Part shown: piece by piece, positions 8,840-17,671 of the stretch
Numbering within the stretch: the first letter of the stretch is position 1
Layout of the letters: each line of letters opens with the position of its first letter
Source of the DNA: Brevibacterium spongiae
GTDB lineage: Bacteria > Actinomycetota > Actinomycetes > Actinomycetales > Brevibacteriaceae
Reading direction: 5' to 3'
Assembly: GCF_026168515.1 (NCBI RefSeq)
Contig: NZ_CP093443.1
Coordinates: 4,030,001 to 4,094,000, forward strand
DNA: 64,000 bases
Notes under the pieces: generated by a model
Databases searched by the model: none
What the model was told of the DNA's origin: nothing
Seen by the model: only the letters and a program-made list of their open reading frames with translations
Made by a program: the position numbers and the translations under genes

Positions 8840-8855
8840 TGATCTCCTCCATCGA

Positions 8856-8876
8856 GTTCAATACTGACTATAGAAC
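8856..8876. promoter_or_regulatory. LysR-type operator in the divergent gap
   Basis: GTTCAATA-CTGAC-TATAGAAC is an inverted repeat with seven of eight bases matching, and contains the T-N11-A pattern expected of LysR boxes. It overlaps a TATAGT -10 hexamer on the minus strand (8872-8867), which would serve the lysR gene. On the plus strand a TATTCT hexamer at 8893-8898 could be the -10 of the decarboxylase gene. Confidence 0.5.
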
Positions 8877-8930
8877 AAGGGAGGAAAGTTGCTATTCTCT
8901 CCTACCTGCTCGCCTCCTTAATCTGGACGC

Positions 8931-10475
8931 ATGACCGTGCACCAGGACTCCCCCATGCCCCCGGCCCCGCACTCCTCCTCGGGGTCGCCGATGCATCCCG
9001 CCCTCACGCAGTCCCGCGCGCCCTACGCCGAAGCCCTGGCGCACGCGGCCGACCGCAATTCGCTGTTCCTGTCCACCCCCGGACACGGAGGCACGACCGA
9101 AGGCATCTCCGCAGTTCAGGCCGAATTCTTCGGCGAGCACACCCTCTCCCTGGACATCCCCCCGCTCTTCGACGGCATCGACCTCGGCGTCGATACCCCG
9201 AAGGACGAGGCCCTGCGCCTGGCCGCCGAAGCCTGGGGCGCCCGCCGCACCTGGTTCCTCACCAACGGCTCATCGCAGGGCAACCGCATGGCCGCACTCG
9301 CCGTCGGCACCCTCGGCTCCGGCGTGGTCACCCAGCGCAGCGCCCATTCGAGCTTCATCGACGGCATCGTGCTGGCCGGACTCAACCCCGGCTTCGTCTG
9401 CCCCAACGTCGACGAGGTCAACGGCATCGCCCACGGCGTCACCCCCGACGCCCTGCGCCAGGCCATCCGCAACCACCCCGAACCGGTGACCGCCGTCTAC
9501 CTCGTGACCCCGAGCTACTTCGGCGCTGTCGCCGACGTCGAAGCCCTCGCCGAGGCGGCCCACGAAGCGGGTGCGGCACTGATCATCGACGCCGCCTGGG
9601 GTGCCCACTTCGGCTTCCACCCGGATCTGCCGGCTTCCCCTGTCACCCAGGGCGCCGACATCGTCATCATGAGCACGCACAAGCTCGCGGGCTCGCTCAC
9701 TCAGTCCGCGCTGCTCCACCTCGGCGACACCGAATTCGCCGATCGCCTCGAACCGGCACTGGCACGCGCGTTCATGATGACCGCCTCGACGAGCGAGAAC
9801 GCACACCTCATGGCCTCGATCGATCTGGCCCGCCGCGCACTCATGACCTCGACCGAGGCGATCACGGATTCGCTGGACAACATCCGCCACATCCGTGCGC
9901 AGATCGAGGCCACCGATCGCTATCATCTGCTGTCCGGCGAATTCCTCGGCCATGCCGACGTCGTCGACATCGACCCGTTCCGCCTGCCCATCGACATCAC
10001 CGCCACCGGCCTCGACGGCCACACGGTGCGCAAGCGCCTGGCCGAGGAGTTCGACATCTTCCCCGAAATGTCGACGGCGACCACCCTCGTCGCGCTCATC
10101 GGCATCGGAAAATCCCCGGATATCGGCCGCCTCATCGACGCCTTGGAGACCCTGCGCCTCGAAACCGCAGACTCCGCCACGGAGACGAGCCCGGCAGTTG
10201 CCCTCCCACCCCTGCCCACGGCCGGGCGACTGGCGATGACCCCGCGTGAGGCCTACTTCGCCGATTCCGAACTCGTCACCGCCGCCGAGGCGGTCGGACG
10301 GGTGAGCGTGAACTCGCTGGCCGCGTACCCGCCCGGGATCCCCAATGTCCTGCCCGGCGAGGAGATCACCGCCGAAATCGTCGACTTCCTCCAGGCCGTG
10401 GCGGCAAGCCCGTCCGGTCACGTCCGCGGTGCTGTCGACCCCGGACTCGAGACCTATCGCGTCGTCAGGAACTGA
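8931..10475 (+). CDS. Orn/Lys/Arg decarboxylase-family PLP enzyme
   Basis: A 514-residue PLP enzyme of fold type I. Hallmarks of the family are 'FLSTPGHGG' near residue 45, 'TWFLTNGSSQGNRM', 'QRSAHSSFIDG' and the PLP lysine in 'MSTHKLAGSL' (K251). Length is like the short Gram-positive lysine/arginine decarboxylases rather than the 700+ residue enteric forms, as it lacks the N-terminal wing domain. It probably decarboxylates a basic amino acid to a diamine (cadaverine, agmatine or putrescine); which one cannot be read. The ribosome site before ATG 8931 is weak, and an in-frame ATG at 8956 or 8992 is possible because the first 25-30 residues are Pro/Ser-rich. A divergent LysR regulator controls it by inference. 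Confidence 0.83.
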   Translation: MTVHQDSPMPPAPHSSSGSPMHPALTQSRAPYAEALAHAADRNSLFLSTPGHGGTTEGISAVQAEFFGEHTLSLDIPPLFDGIDLGVDTPKDEALRLAAEAWGARRTWFLTNGSSQGNRMAALAVGTLGSGVVTQRSAHSSFIDGIVLAGLNPGFVCPNVDEVNGIAHGVTPDALRQAIRNHPEPVTAVYLVTPSYFGAVADVEALAEAAHEAGAALIIDAAWGAHFGFHPDLPASPVTQGADIVIMSTHKLAGSLTQSALLHLGDTEFADRLEPALARAFMMTASTSENAHLMASIDLARRALMTSTEAITDSLDNIRHIRAQIEATDRYHLLSGEFLGHADVVDIDPFRLPIDITATGLDGHTVRKRLAEEFDIFPEMSTATTLVALIGIGKSPDIGRLIDALETLRLETADSATETSPAVALPPLPTAGRLAMTPREAYFADSELVTAAEAVGRVSVNSLAAYPPGIPNVLPGEEITAEIVDFLQAVAASPSGHVRGAVDPGLETYRVVRN

Positions 10476-10787
10476 TCTTCGCGCAGTCACCATCCACCCC
10501 GTGTCCGCCGGTCGCTGCCGACAACGTCACTGGACAAGTGCCACTGCGAATTAGGCAACATCTTTCTTGCGTATTTTCTGGACCACTGGACGAATTTCAA
10601 CGAAGGCAACTACCCTCGGGCGCATTCGGCGTGAACTGTGTCACAATTTTTATTGACACTCCCTGAGTACCAAGCAAGGATGTTCTGCATTGTCGAAATC
10701 CGACAGCAACTGCCGCGCAGAGTTCGCACCATTCCGGCGACTCGGCCCTGCAACTTGCCTAGCAGCAGCTGAAACGAGGAACCACTG
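10476..10787. other. Non-coding gap upstream of the ProP-like gene
   Basis: No credible gene in these 312 bases. The middle is AT-rich compared with its surroundings (10600-10665). It contains TTGACA at 10653-10658, a fair -35 box, with a poor -10 candidate (AAGGAT, 10676-10681) 17 bases on. This would give a leader of about 100 bases for the transporter gene. A short TGTG-T-CACA palindrome lies at 10637-10645, just before the -35. Confidence 0.4.
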
Positions 10788-12326
10788 ATGTCAGAAGGCC
10801 ACGACAGACCCGCGCAGAAAGACAAGAAGCCGACCCGCAAGGAACGGCGTGCAATAAAGAAACAGAAGCGGTTCGAGGCCGATGACTGCATCGTCGTCGA
10901 AACCAAATCGATCCGCACCGCCATCGGCGGCACCACAGTCGGCAACTTCATGGAATGGTTCGACTTCGGCGTCTACGGCTACCTGGCCGTGACGATGACC
11001 TCCGTCTTCACCGAAGGCATGGACCGACAGATGGGTCTGCTCGTGACCCTCCTCGGCTTCGCCGTGTCCTTCCTCGTCCGCCCGCTCGGTGGCATGGTGC
11101 TCGGACCGCTGGGCGACAAGATCGGCCGCCAGAAGGTCCTGTTCTTCACGATGGCCACGATGGCCACCGCCACCGCCCTCATCGGCGTCCTGCCCACCGC
11201 GGCCCAGGTCGGCCTGTGGGTGATCGTCCCCCTCTACCTGCTCAAGATGATCCAGGGCTTCTCCACCGGCGGCGAGTACGCCGGTGCCACCACCTATGTC
11301 TCGGAGTTCGCTCCGGACAAGTCCCGCGGCTACTGGGCCTCCTGGCTCGATGTCGGCTCTTACCTGGGCTTCGCCGCCGGTGCCGGAACCGTGGCTCTCA
11401 CGACCGTGATCACCACGTCCATCAACGGCGAGAACGCCATGCTCGACGGCGGCTGGAGGATCCCGTTCCTCATCGCCATCCCGCTCGGCGCCGTCGCCAT
11501 CTGGTTCCGTCTGAAGATCCCGGAGACCCCGAGCTTCGAATCGAGCGAGGAAGCCGGCCGCGACGTCAAGGTCAAGGACGACAAGTACGCCCGCCACGGC
11601 CTCATCGGCGTCATCCGTCACTTCTGGAAAGAGATCCTCATCGGCATCGCCGTCGTCGCAGGCTCCCAGACGGTCGGCTACGCGCTGACGAGCTTCATGC
11701 CCACCTACCTGGAGGAGACCGTCAAGGTCTCGAATGTCCAGGCGGCCGTGGCCACGATCCCGGTCCTCGTCGTCATGTCGCTGTGCCTGCCGCTCATCGG
11801 CAAACTCTCCGACAAGATGGGCCGCAAGTTCGTCTTCCTGGCAGCAGCCATCATGACGATCGTCCTCATCGTTCCCGCGTTCGCCGTCATGCAGATCGGT
11901 GAGATGTGGGCAGTGATGGTCGCTCTGTTCATGGTCGCCCTGCCCGCCGGGTTCTACATCGCCTGCCTGGCCTCGACCCTGCCGGCGCTGTTCCCGACCG
12001 CGTCGCGCTACGGTGCGATGGGCCTGACGTTCAACCTCGGCGTCTCTCTGTTCGGCGGCACCACGCCGCTGTTCGCCCAGGCGCTCATCGATGTCACCGG
12101 CAACTCGTACATGCCCGCGTTCTACATCATGTTCTTCTCGGTCGTCGCACTCGTCGCCGTGCTGCTCATGAAGGAATCGGCGCACCGACCGCTGCCGGGC
12201 TCGTTCCCGACGGTGAACACCCACGAGGAGGCCGAGGAGCTGGCTCGCACTCAGGCCGACAACCCGGATATGGACATCGAGTCCATGCCGATCGTCGACA
12301 TCGACCCCGACAAGGCACCCGCCTGA
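10788..12326 (+). CDS. proP: MHS-family proton symporter, ProP-like (proline/betaine type)
   Basis: A 512-residue major facilitator with 12 likely membrane helices. The metabolite-H+ symporter subfamily is shown by 'TTVGNFMEWFDFGVYGYLA' (helix 1), 'GDKIGRQKVL' in the helix 2-3 loop, and 'FSTGGEYAGATTYVSEFAP'. Among MHS carriers it is closest in feel to ProP, which imports proline and glycine betaine with protons and responds to osmotic stress. The N-terminus is unusually long and basic (Lys/Arg-rich to residue 28). A GAGGAA site lies before ATG 10788. The next genes (flavin demethylase type and proline racemase type) fit a betaine/proline substrate; the exact one is open. A strong hairpin follows the gene. 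Confidence 0.84.
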   Translation: MSEGHDRPAQKDKKPTRKERRAIKKQKRFEADDCIVVETKSIRTAIGGTTVGNFMEWFDFGVYGYLAVTMTSVFTEGMDRQMGLLVTLLGFAVSFLVRPLGGMVLGPLGDKIGRQKVLFFTMATMATATALIGVLPTAAQVGLWVIVPLYLLKMIQGFSTGGEYAGATTYVSEFAPDKSRGYWASWLDVGSYLGFAAGAGTVALTTVITTSINGENAMLDGGWRIPFLIAIPLGAVAIWFRLKIPETPSFESSEEAGRDVKVKDDKYARHGLIGVIRHFWKEILIGIAVVAGSQTVGYALTSFMPTYLEETVKVSNVQAAVATIPVLVVMSLCLPLIGKLSDKMGRKFVFLAAAIMTIVLIVPAFAVMQIGEMWAVMVALFMVALPAGFYIACLASTLPALFPTASRYGAMGLTFNLGVSLFGGTTPLFAQALIDVTGNSYMPAFYIMFFSVVALVAVLLMKESAHRPLPGSFPTVNTHEEAEELARTQADNPDMDIESMPIVDIDPDKAPA

Positions 12327-12366
12327 TCGAGGTGAGAACCTGATCGACTGCGATACCTGATCGAGT

Positions 12367-12413
12367 GAAACGACGCTGGGCCGTCCTGTTTCGGGGCGGC
12401 CCAGCGTCGTTTC
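12367..12413. terminator. Strong 17-bp stem terminator
   Basis: A perfect 17-base inverted repeat (arms 12367-12383 and 12397-12413, core ACGCTGGGCC/GGCCCAGCGT) with a 13-base loop lies 41 bases after the proP-like stop. Further T-containing sequence (CGTCGTTTC) follows. It sits between convergent genes and could stop transcription from both sides. Confidence 0.75.
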
Positions 12414-12465
12414 GTCGTTTCTCGGCTCGCACTACAGCCGATTGAGACAACCAGCCCACTCTGAG

Positions 12466-12499
12466 CTGAGCAGCCCATGTTCGAAACTGGGCTACTCAG
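12466..12499. terminator. Stem-loop downstream of the GntR gene
   Basis: CTGAGCAGCCCA pairs with TGGGCTACTCAG with one mismatch and a ten-base loop. It lies about 30 bases past the stop of the minus-strand GntR gene. The right arm is part of an 11-base direct repeat CGAAACTGGGC (12482 and 12500). No T-run. Terminator role is probable but unproven. Confidence 0.4.
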
Positions 12500-12529
12500 C
12501 CGAAACTGGGCCGTTCTGACAGTGACGAA

Positions 12530-13276
12530 TCAGCCTTCGCCGTCGGCTGTGGCCGGGACGCGTTTGAAGAAGTAGAGGTTCGACGTGACGAGGTCGGCCG
12601 CCTCGGCGGCGTCCCCGGACTCGATGAGGTCGACGATCCTCGGCAGCTCGCGAGCGGAATCGACCGCGATGGCCCCGATCTGATCCTGGTGCCGGTAGAG
12701 GCGTGACTGATCGCGCAGGCGCAGACTGATCGCGGCGGCACGCCCGCCGAGGCCGTGCTCGAGCAGAGCCTCATGGAACCTGCGGTCCTGCGTATAGAAC
12801 TCGGCGAATTCGCCGGCCTCGGCCGCGTCCACGGTCGCCTCGGCGAGTTCGCGCAGTCGGTCGATCGCCTCGCATTTGGTCGCTGCCTTGCCGGTCTCGG
12901 TCACCGACCCGTCAGTCACCGCCTGCACGCCGTCAGCTCTCAGGCCGCGACCGACGATGTCATCGCTGCCGGCCTCTGCCAGACTGCGGGCGGCGGGGAC
13001 AGCGAGAAGAACGCGGATGGCGATGATCTCCTCGAGGTCCGCCTCAGTGATGGTGACCAGACGGAAGCCGCGATTGGGCACGGCCTCGACGGTCCCTTCG
13101 GTGACGAGCGCCATCATCGCCTCGCGCACCGGGCTGAGTGAGATGCCGAGCTGCTTGGCCAGGCCCGCTGCCGAATAGATGCGATCCTCGGCGAGCTCAC
13201 CTGAGGTGATGGCATCGCGGATGATGCCCAGTGCCTGCTCGCGCAGCGATTCGGCCTGCGGTCTCACTCGCTCCAT
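12530..13276 (-). CDS. GntR-family transcriptional regulator (FadR-type)
   Basis: 248 residues. The N-terminal winged helix is clear: 'ALGIIRDAITSGEL', 'AAGLAKQLGISLSPVREAMMALVTEGTVE'-type layout up to about residue 70, followed by the helical FCD-type effector domain with 'FHEALLEHGLG' and a closing helix rich in Asp/Glu/Ala. I start at ATG 13276, which has AGGGGAG about seven bases upstream; a longer open frame extends back but has no ribosome site. An extra glycine- and serine-containing stretch at about 105-130 is unusual. The gene is divergent from the flavin oxidoreductase/racemase pair, which it most likely represses; the ligand may be a proline derivative (inference). Confidence 0.82.
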   Translation of the reverse strand: MERVRPQAESLREQALGIIRDAITSGELAEDRIYSAAGLAKQLGISLSPVREAMMALVTEGTVEAVPNRGFRLVTITEADLEEIIAIRVLLAVPAARSLAEAGSDDIVGRGLRADGVQAVTDGSVTETGKAATKCEAIDRLRELAEATVDAAEAGEFAEFYTQDRRFHEALLEHGLGGRAAAISLRLRDQSRLYRHQDQIGAIAVDSARELPRIVDLIESGDAAEAADLVTSNLYFFKRVPATADGEG

Positions 13277-13427
13277 CGCACACTCCCCTTCGAATCGTGG
13301 TCGGCGACTATTGACAGCATAACCGCGAGATCGCACCATTGAACTAAGTAGTCGGTAACCGATTACCCACCCGGACTCCCCACGGAGTCGAACCCACAGT
13401 GACGTTCCTGCAATGAAGGAGGAACCC

Positions 13428-15581
13428 ATGACCGCCGACCCCGCATCCGGCACACCCGCACCGAACACGTCTGCGCCCGGCACGTCCGCCGATCCGCTGC
13501 TCCAGCCCTTCGAGCTCGGCAGACTCACGCTGCGCAACCGCATCGTTTCGACGTCGCATGAGCCCGCGTACACCGAACTCGGCATGCCGAAGGACCGGTA
13601 CCGGCTCTATCACCGGGAGAAGGCGCGCGGCGGCGTCGGGCTGACGATGATCGGCGGCTCGGCCATCGTGTCCAAGGACTCGCCCGCCGCGTTCGGCAAC
13701 ATCGACCTGTCCACCGACGAGGTGGTGCCGTGGCTGTCCGCGATCGCCGGCGACTGCCACGACGAAGGTGCTGCGATCATGATCCAGGCGACCCATCTGG
13801 GGCACCGGTCCTCGAACTTCGCCGGGGACTGGCTGCCGCTGGTCTCGGCGTCGAGGACCCGGGAGGCCGCGCACCGGTCGTTCACGAAGGCCCTCGAGGA
13901 CTTCGACATGGACCGCATCGTCGCCGACTTCGCAGCTGCCGCCGAACGCGTCGCCGCCGCCGGATTCGACGGCCTGGAGATCATGCACGCCGGACACCTG
14001 CTCGACTCCTTCCTCGCCCCGTGGCTCAATGACCGCGACGATGAGTTCTCCGGCGAGCTGGAGAACCTCATCAGGTTCCCCATGCGCATCATCGACGCCG
14101 TGCGCGCCGCCGTCCCGGACGACTTCGTCCTCGGCATCCGCATGGCCGTCGACGAACGCCGCGACGACGGCATGGACGAAGAGAAGGCCACCGAGATCCT
14201 GCGGACCTACACCGATCACGGCATCGACTTCCTCAACCTCAACGTCGGGATGATCAATTCGGACCGTCAGCTCGCCGAGGCGATCCCCGGCATGGGCACC
14301 CCCTCGGCGCCCTGGCTCGAGACCTGCCGCCGCATCCGTGAGGCCATCGACATCCCCGTCCTCCACGCCGCGCGCATCTCCGATGCCGCGACCGCCCGGT
14401 TCGCGATCGCCGACGGCTGCCTCGACCTCGTCGGGATGACCCGCGCACAGCTGGCCGACCCGCATCTGGCCCGCAAGGTCGCCGAAGGACGCGAGGACGA
14501 CATCCGCCCCTGTGTGGGCGCGAACATGTGCCTCGACTCGATCTACACCTCCGGTTCGGCCACCTGCATCCACAATCCCGCCACCGGCCGGGAGGCTGAC
14601 CTGCCTCAGGAAGTCCCCCACAACGTCGAGTCAGGACCCAAACACGTCGTCATCATCGGCGCCGGTCCCGCCGGACTCGAAGCCGCCCGGGTCGCCGCCG
14701 TGCGCGGGCACCGGGTGACCCTGCTCGAGGCCGAGGACGCTCCCGGTGGGCAGGTCCGCATCGCCGCCCGCTCGCAGCGCCGCCGCGACCTCATCGGCAT
14801 CATCGACTGGCGCGTCCAACAGTGCAAGAAGCACGGGGTTGACCTCCGCCTGAACACCTTCGCCGAGGCGGAGGACATCATTGCGCTCGACCCCGACGTC
14901 GTCATCGTCGCCACCGGAGGGGTCCCCGATGCCGGGTATCCCTTCCGTGAGCAGGGACCGAGTTTCGACGTCTGGGATGTCATGGACGACCGGCTGAAGT
15001 CCAAGCAGCGGGTGCTCGTCTTCGACGACCACGGGTTCTACCCGGCCCTCGACGCCGTCGAGCGCTTGGCTCGCGGCGGCCAGCAGGTCACCTACGTCAG
15101 CCCCGAACGCACCATCGGCATCGATGTGGGGTCGATGAATTCTCCGGCCTACCTGCAGGTGTTCTCCGAATTCGGAGTCGAGGTCCGCCTCGGCGAACGT
15201 CTGAGCCAGAAGCCGCGGATCGAGGGGAAGGAGATCGTGGCGAGCCTGCGCAACGACTATTCGGATCGGGAGACCGAGATCGTCACCGATGCCGTGGTCG
15301 TCGATTTCGGGACGACGCCCAACGATGAGGTCTACTTCGAGCTCAGACAGCAGTCGTCCAATCACGGAGCGACCGACCTCGAGGCGTGGGTGCGCGGACG
15401 ACCGCAGCCGGACGCCGACGGGTCTGCGTCGGCGGGCACGTCCGAATCGTCGCCCGATATCGGTTCATCCGGCACCGAGGCGGGGCCGAAGTTCGCGCTC
15501 TACCGCATCGGTGACGCCGTCGCCTCCCGCAATGTGCATGCCGCCGTGCTGGAAGGACTGAGAGTGGGAATGGGGCTGTGA
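13428..15581 (+). CDS. Flavin oxidoreductase of the TMADH/N-methylproline demethylase type
   Basis: A 717-residue fusion: an FMN-binding old-yellow-enzyme barrel (about 20-370) joined to an NAD(P)/FAD Rossmann module ('HVVIIGAGPAGLEAARVAA', about 410-640), like trimethylamine dehydrogenase, 2,4-dienoyl-CoA reductase and StcD-type N-methylproline demethylase. The barrel shows 'IMHAGHLLDSFLAPWLNDR' and 'LVGMTRAQLADP'. The iron-sulfur motif is odd: Cys362, Cys368 and Cys380 are present but the usual second cysteine is Ala365. ATG 13428 is chosen because AAGGAGG lies six bases before it; a frame start at 13413 would place that site inside the gene. The stop overlaps the racemase-family gene by four bases. 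N-demethylation of a methylated proline is the context-based guess. Confidence 0.8.
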   Translation: MTADPASGTPAPNTSAPGTSADPLLQPFELGRLTLRNRIVSTSHEPAYTELGMPKDRYRLYHREKARGGVGLTMIGGSAIVSKDSPAAFGNIDLSTDEVVPWLSAIAGDCHDEGAAIMIQATHLGHRSSNFAGDWLPLVSASRTREAAHRSFTKALEDFDMDRIVADFAAAAERVAAAGFDGLEIMHAGHLLDSFLAPWLNDRDDEFSGELENLIRFPMRIIDAVRAAVPDDFVLGIRMAVDERRDDGMDEEKATEILRTYTDHGIDFLNLNVGMINSDRQLAEAIPGMGTPSAPWLETCRRIREAIDIPVLHAARISDAATARFAIADGCLDLVGMTRAQLADPHLARKVAEGREDDIRPCVGANMCLDSIYTSGSATCIHNPATGREADLPQEVPHNVESGPKHVVIIGAGPAGLEAARVAAVRGHRVTLLEAEDAPGGQVRIAARSQRRRDLIGIIDWRVQQCKKHGVDLRLNTFAEAEDIIALDPDVVIVATGGVPDAGYPFREQGPSFDVWDVMDDRLKSKQRVLVFDDHGFYPALDAVERLARGGQQVTYVSPERTIGIDVGSMNSPAYLQVFSEFGVEVRLGERLSQKPRIEGKEIVASLRNDYSDRETEIVTDAVVVDFGTTPNDEVYFELRQQSSNHGATDLEAWVRGRPQPDADGSASAGTSESSPDIGSSGTEAGPKFALYRIGDAVASRNVHAAVLEGLRVGMGL

Positions 15582-16651
15582 GGGAGACGGTGGAAACCAT
15601 CTGCACAAGCGTCGATTTCCATACTGCAGGCGAACCGTTCCGAATCGTGCCCGAGCCTCCGGTCGACATTCCCGGCACAAGCGTGGCCGAGCGGCGGCAG
15701 CTGGCCATGCCGGGTTCGCCGGTCGATGATCTGCGCCGGCTGCTGTGCTTCGAACCGCGCGGTCATGCTGACATGTACGGCGGCTTCATCACCGCCCCCG
15801 ATGACGACGGAGCCGATTTCGGGGTGCTGTTCTGGCACAAGGACGGCTTCTCCACAGCCTGCGGTCACGGAACGATGGCGCTCGGCGCATGGGCAGTGTC
15901 CTCCGGAATGGTTCCGGTCGATCCATCCGAGACCACCGAGGTCACGATCGACGTGCCCTCGGGCCGAGTGCGTGCGCAGGTGCACACTGATGCGCAGGGG
16001 CGGGCCGCCTCGGTGGATTTCGTCAATGTGCCCAGCCGCCTCATCACTGCGGGGATCACTGTGGATACGAGCCGGGGTTCGGTGTCGGTCGATCTCGCGT
16101 GGGGCGGGGCGATCTACGCGCTCGTCGACACGGCACTGCTCGGCGGGACACCGCTCGGCGGCTCGGGTGCGGACAGCGGAGGTGCCGATGGGTACCGAGG
16201 TGCGGTCCTGCCGGAGAATCTCACCGAACTCATCGGACTCGGGCGTGAGGTCAAGGCAGGTCTGGTCGACCATCCGGACACCGTCCACCCCGAGGATGCA
16301 CGCCTCTCCGGGGTGTACGGCACGATCTTCGTCGACCGGCTGGGGACTCTGCCAGGCGGTGAGCTGCATCAGCGCAATGTCACGATCTTTGCCGATGGTC
16401 AGGTCGACCGCTCCCCCTGCGGTTCGGGGACGGCGGCCAGGGTGGCAGCCCTGCATGCCACGGGAGAGCTCGGAGCGGGACAGACTCTGGTCCACGAGTC
16501 GATCGTCGGCACCAGGTTCCGGGCAAGAGTGCTCGAAGAGACTGCTGACGGCGTCGTCCCGGTCGTGACCGGCAGCGCGAACCGCGTGGCCACCTCGACG
16601 TTCGAGATCGACCCACTCGATGACCTCGTGCCCGGATTCGTGCTGCGGTGA
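15578..16651 (+). CDS. Proline racemase-family protein, likely hydroxyproline epimerase
   Basis: 357 residues with the two-lobed proline racemase fold. Both catalytic cysteines are kept: C95 in 'STACGHGTMAL' and C281 in 'DRSPCGSGTAAR'. Two cysteines mean a racemase/epimerase; the sister trans-3-hydroxyproline dehydratases replace the second by Thr or Ser. The 'CGHGT' context fits 4-hydroxyproline 2-epimerases, but proline or proline-betaine racemisation cannot be ruled out. Start is GTG 15578, overlapping the flavin enzyme stop (GTGA), so the two are co-translated. The pair is divergent from a GntR regulator, a common arrangement for hydroxyproline and proline-betaine catabolic genes. The end is convergent with, and 17 bases from, the quinone reductase gene. 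Confidence 0.85.
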   Translation: MRETVETICTSVDFHTAGEPFRIVPEPPVDIPGTSVAERRQLAMPGSPVDDLRRLLCFEPRGHADMYGGFITAPDDDGADFGVLFWHKDGFSTACGHGTMALGAWAVSSGMVPVDPSETTEVTIDVPSGRVRAQVHTDAQGRAASVDFVNVPSRLITAGITVDTSRGSVSVDLAWGGAIYALVDTALLGGTPLGGSGADSGGADGYRGAVLPENLTELIGLGREVKAGLVDHPDTVHPEDARLSGVYGTIFVDRLGTLPGGELHQRNVTIFADGQVDRSPCGSGTAARVAALHATGELGAGQTLVHESIVGTRFRARVLEETADGVVPVVTGSANRVATSTFEIDPLDDLVPGFVLR

Positions 16652-16668
16652 GCTCGGGTCCTTCTCAA

Positions 16669-17643
16669 TCAGTGCTGGAGGATGACCTTTCCGGTCGTCG
16701 CCCGGGACTCGAGCGCGCTGAAGGCGGCGGCCACCTCGGTGATGGGGAAACGATCACCGATGTGGACGGTGAGGTCTCCCCCGCGGATCCAGCCGAAGAT
16801 CTCGTCCGTGCGTGAGCGCAGCTCAGCCGGGGTGCGCACATGGTCAACGACCGTCGGTCGGGTGAGGAAGAGAGACCCGGAAGCGCTGAGGGTGTTGACA
16901 TCGACTGCCGGGACGGGACCGCTGGCATTGCCGACGACCACAACCGTGCCGCGGGTCCGCAGTGCCTTGAGATCGTCGTCGAACGTTGTCGCGCCGACGC
17001 CGTCGAAGATTACGGCTGCTCCTTCACCATCGGTGACGTCGAGGACTCCTGCAGCGAAGTCGTCGTAGCCGAAGACATGCGCGGCACCGTTGGCACGGGC
17101 GATCTCAGCCTTCTCTGCGGTCGAGGTCGTACCGATCACGGTGGCTCCCTTGAGCGCGGCGATCTGGGTGAGCATCTGCCCGAGCCCTCCTGCCGCGGCG
17201 TGGATGACCACGACGTCGCCGGCAGAGATCGGGAAGGTGCTGGTGGTCAGGTAGTGGGCGGTGATGCCCTGCATGAGTGCCGCCACAGCGGTCTCGTCAT
17301 CGATGTCATCCGGCAGCGGCACTGCCTTGTCGGCATTGACCAGCGCGGTCGCAGAGAAGCTCCCCTGACCTCCGGTCATCCAGCCGACGCGATCGCCGAG
17401 TGAGAAGCCGTCGACTCCCTCGCCCACTGCGGTGACAGTGCCGACTCCTTCGACACCGGGAGCGAACGGCGCCTTCACCGGAGTTCCGCCTCGGCGTTGG
17501 GCGACGTCGAGGAAGTTCACCCCGGCCAGAGCCAGTCTCACCTGCAGCTGTCCCTCGGCCGGCGCAGCAGCTGCGGCGTCGGTGTCAGCGGCGACCACGT
17601 ACTTTTCGGGTCCCCCGTGTTCGTTGACGATGATCGATGTCAT
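16669..17643 (-). CDS. qor: NADPH:quinone oxidoreductase (zinc-free MDR family)
   Basis: 324 residues, medium-chain dehydrogenase/reductase of the quinone oxidoreductase group. Visible marks: 'LALAGVNFLDVAQRRGG', 'FAPGVEGVGTVTAVGEGV', the NADPH fold 'VVVIHAAAGGLGQMLTQIA' and the C-terminal 'ALESRATTGKVILQH'. The structural-zinc cysteines of alcohol dehydrogenases are absent. It likely reduces quinones or other alpha,beta-unsaturated carbonyls in the cytoplasm. ATG 17643 has GGAGG eight bases upstream. It is divergent from a TetR gene whose double palindromic operator overlaps this gene's promoter, so it is probably repressed by that regulator and induced by an electrophile or quinone. Confidence 0.9.
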   Translation of the reverse strand: MTSIIVNEHGGPEKYVVAADTDAAAAAPAEGQLQVRLALAGVNFLDVAQRRGGTPVKAPFAPGVEGVGTVTAVGEGVDGFSLGDRVGWMTGGQGSFSATALVNADKAVPLPDDIDDETAVAALMQGITAHYLTTSTFPISAGDVVVIHAAAGGLGQMLTQIAALKGATVIGTTSTAEKAEIARANGAAHVFGYDDFAAGVLDVTDGEGAAVIFDGVGATTFDDDLKALRTRGTVVVVGNASGPVPAVDVNTLSASGSLFLTRPTVVDHVRTPAELRSRTDEIFGWIRGGDLTVHIGDRFPITEVAAAFSALESRATTGKVILQH

Positions 17644-17671
17644 TGCTGCCTCCTCGAAGTCGAATCCGATC

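Noticed and set aside
9270..10493. 407-codon minus-strand frame under the decarboxylase gene
   Set aside because: Composition is that of a shadow frame and the plus strand holds a well-defined PLP enzyme.
10637..10645. TGTG-T-CACA as a CRP/GlxR site
   Set aside because: The usual actinobacterial site has a six-base spacer (TGTGA-N6-TCACA); here only one base separates the arms.
13344..14621. 425-codon minus-strand frame opposite the flavin oxidoreductase
   Set aside because: No motif, shadow composition, and full overlap with a conserved enzyme.
15578..16651. trans-3-hydroxy-L-proline dehydratase
   Set aside because: Both active-site cysteines are present; dehydratases replace the second one.
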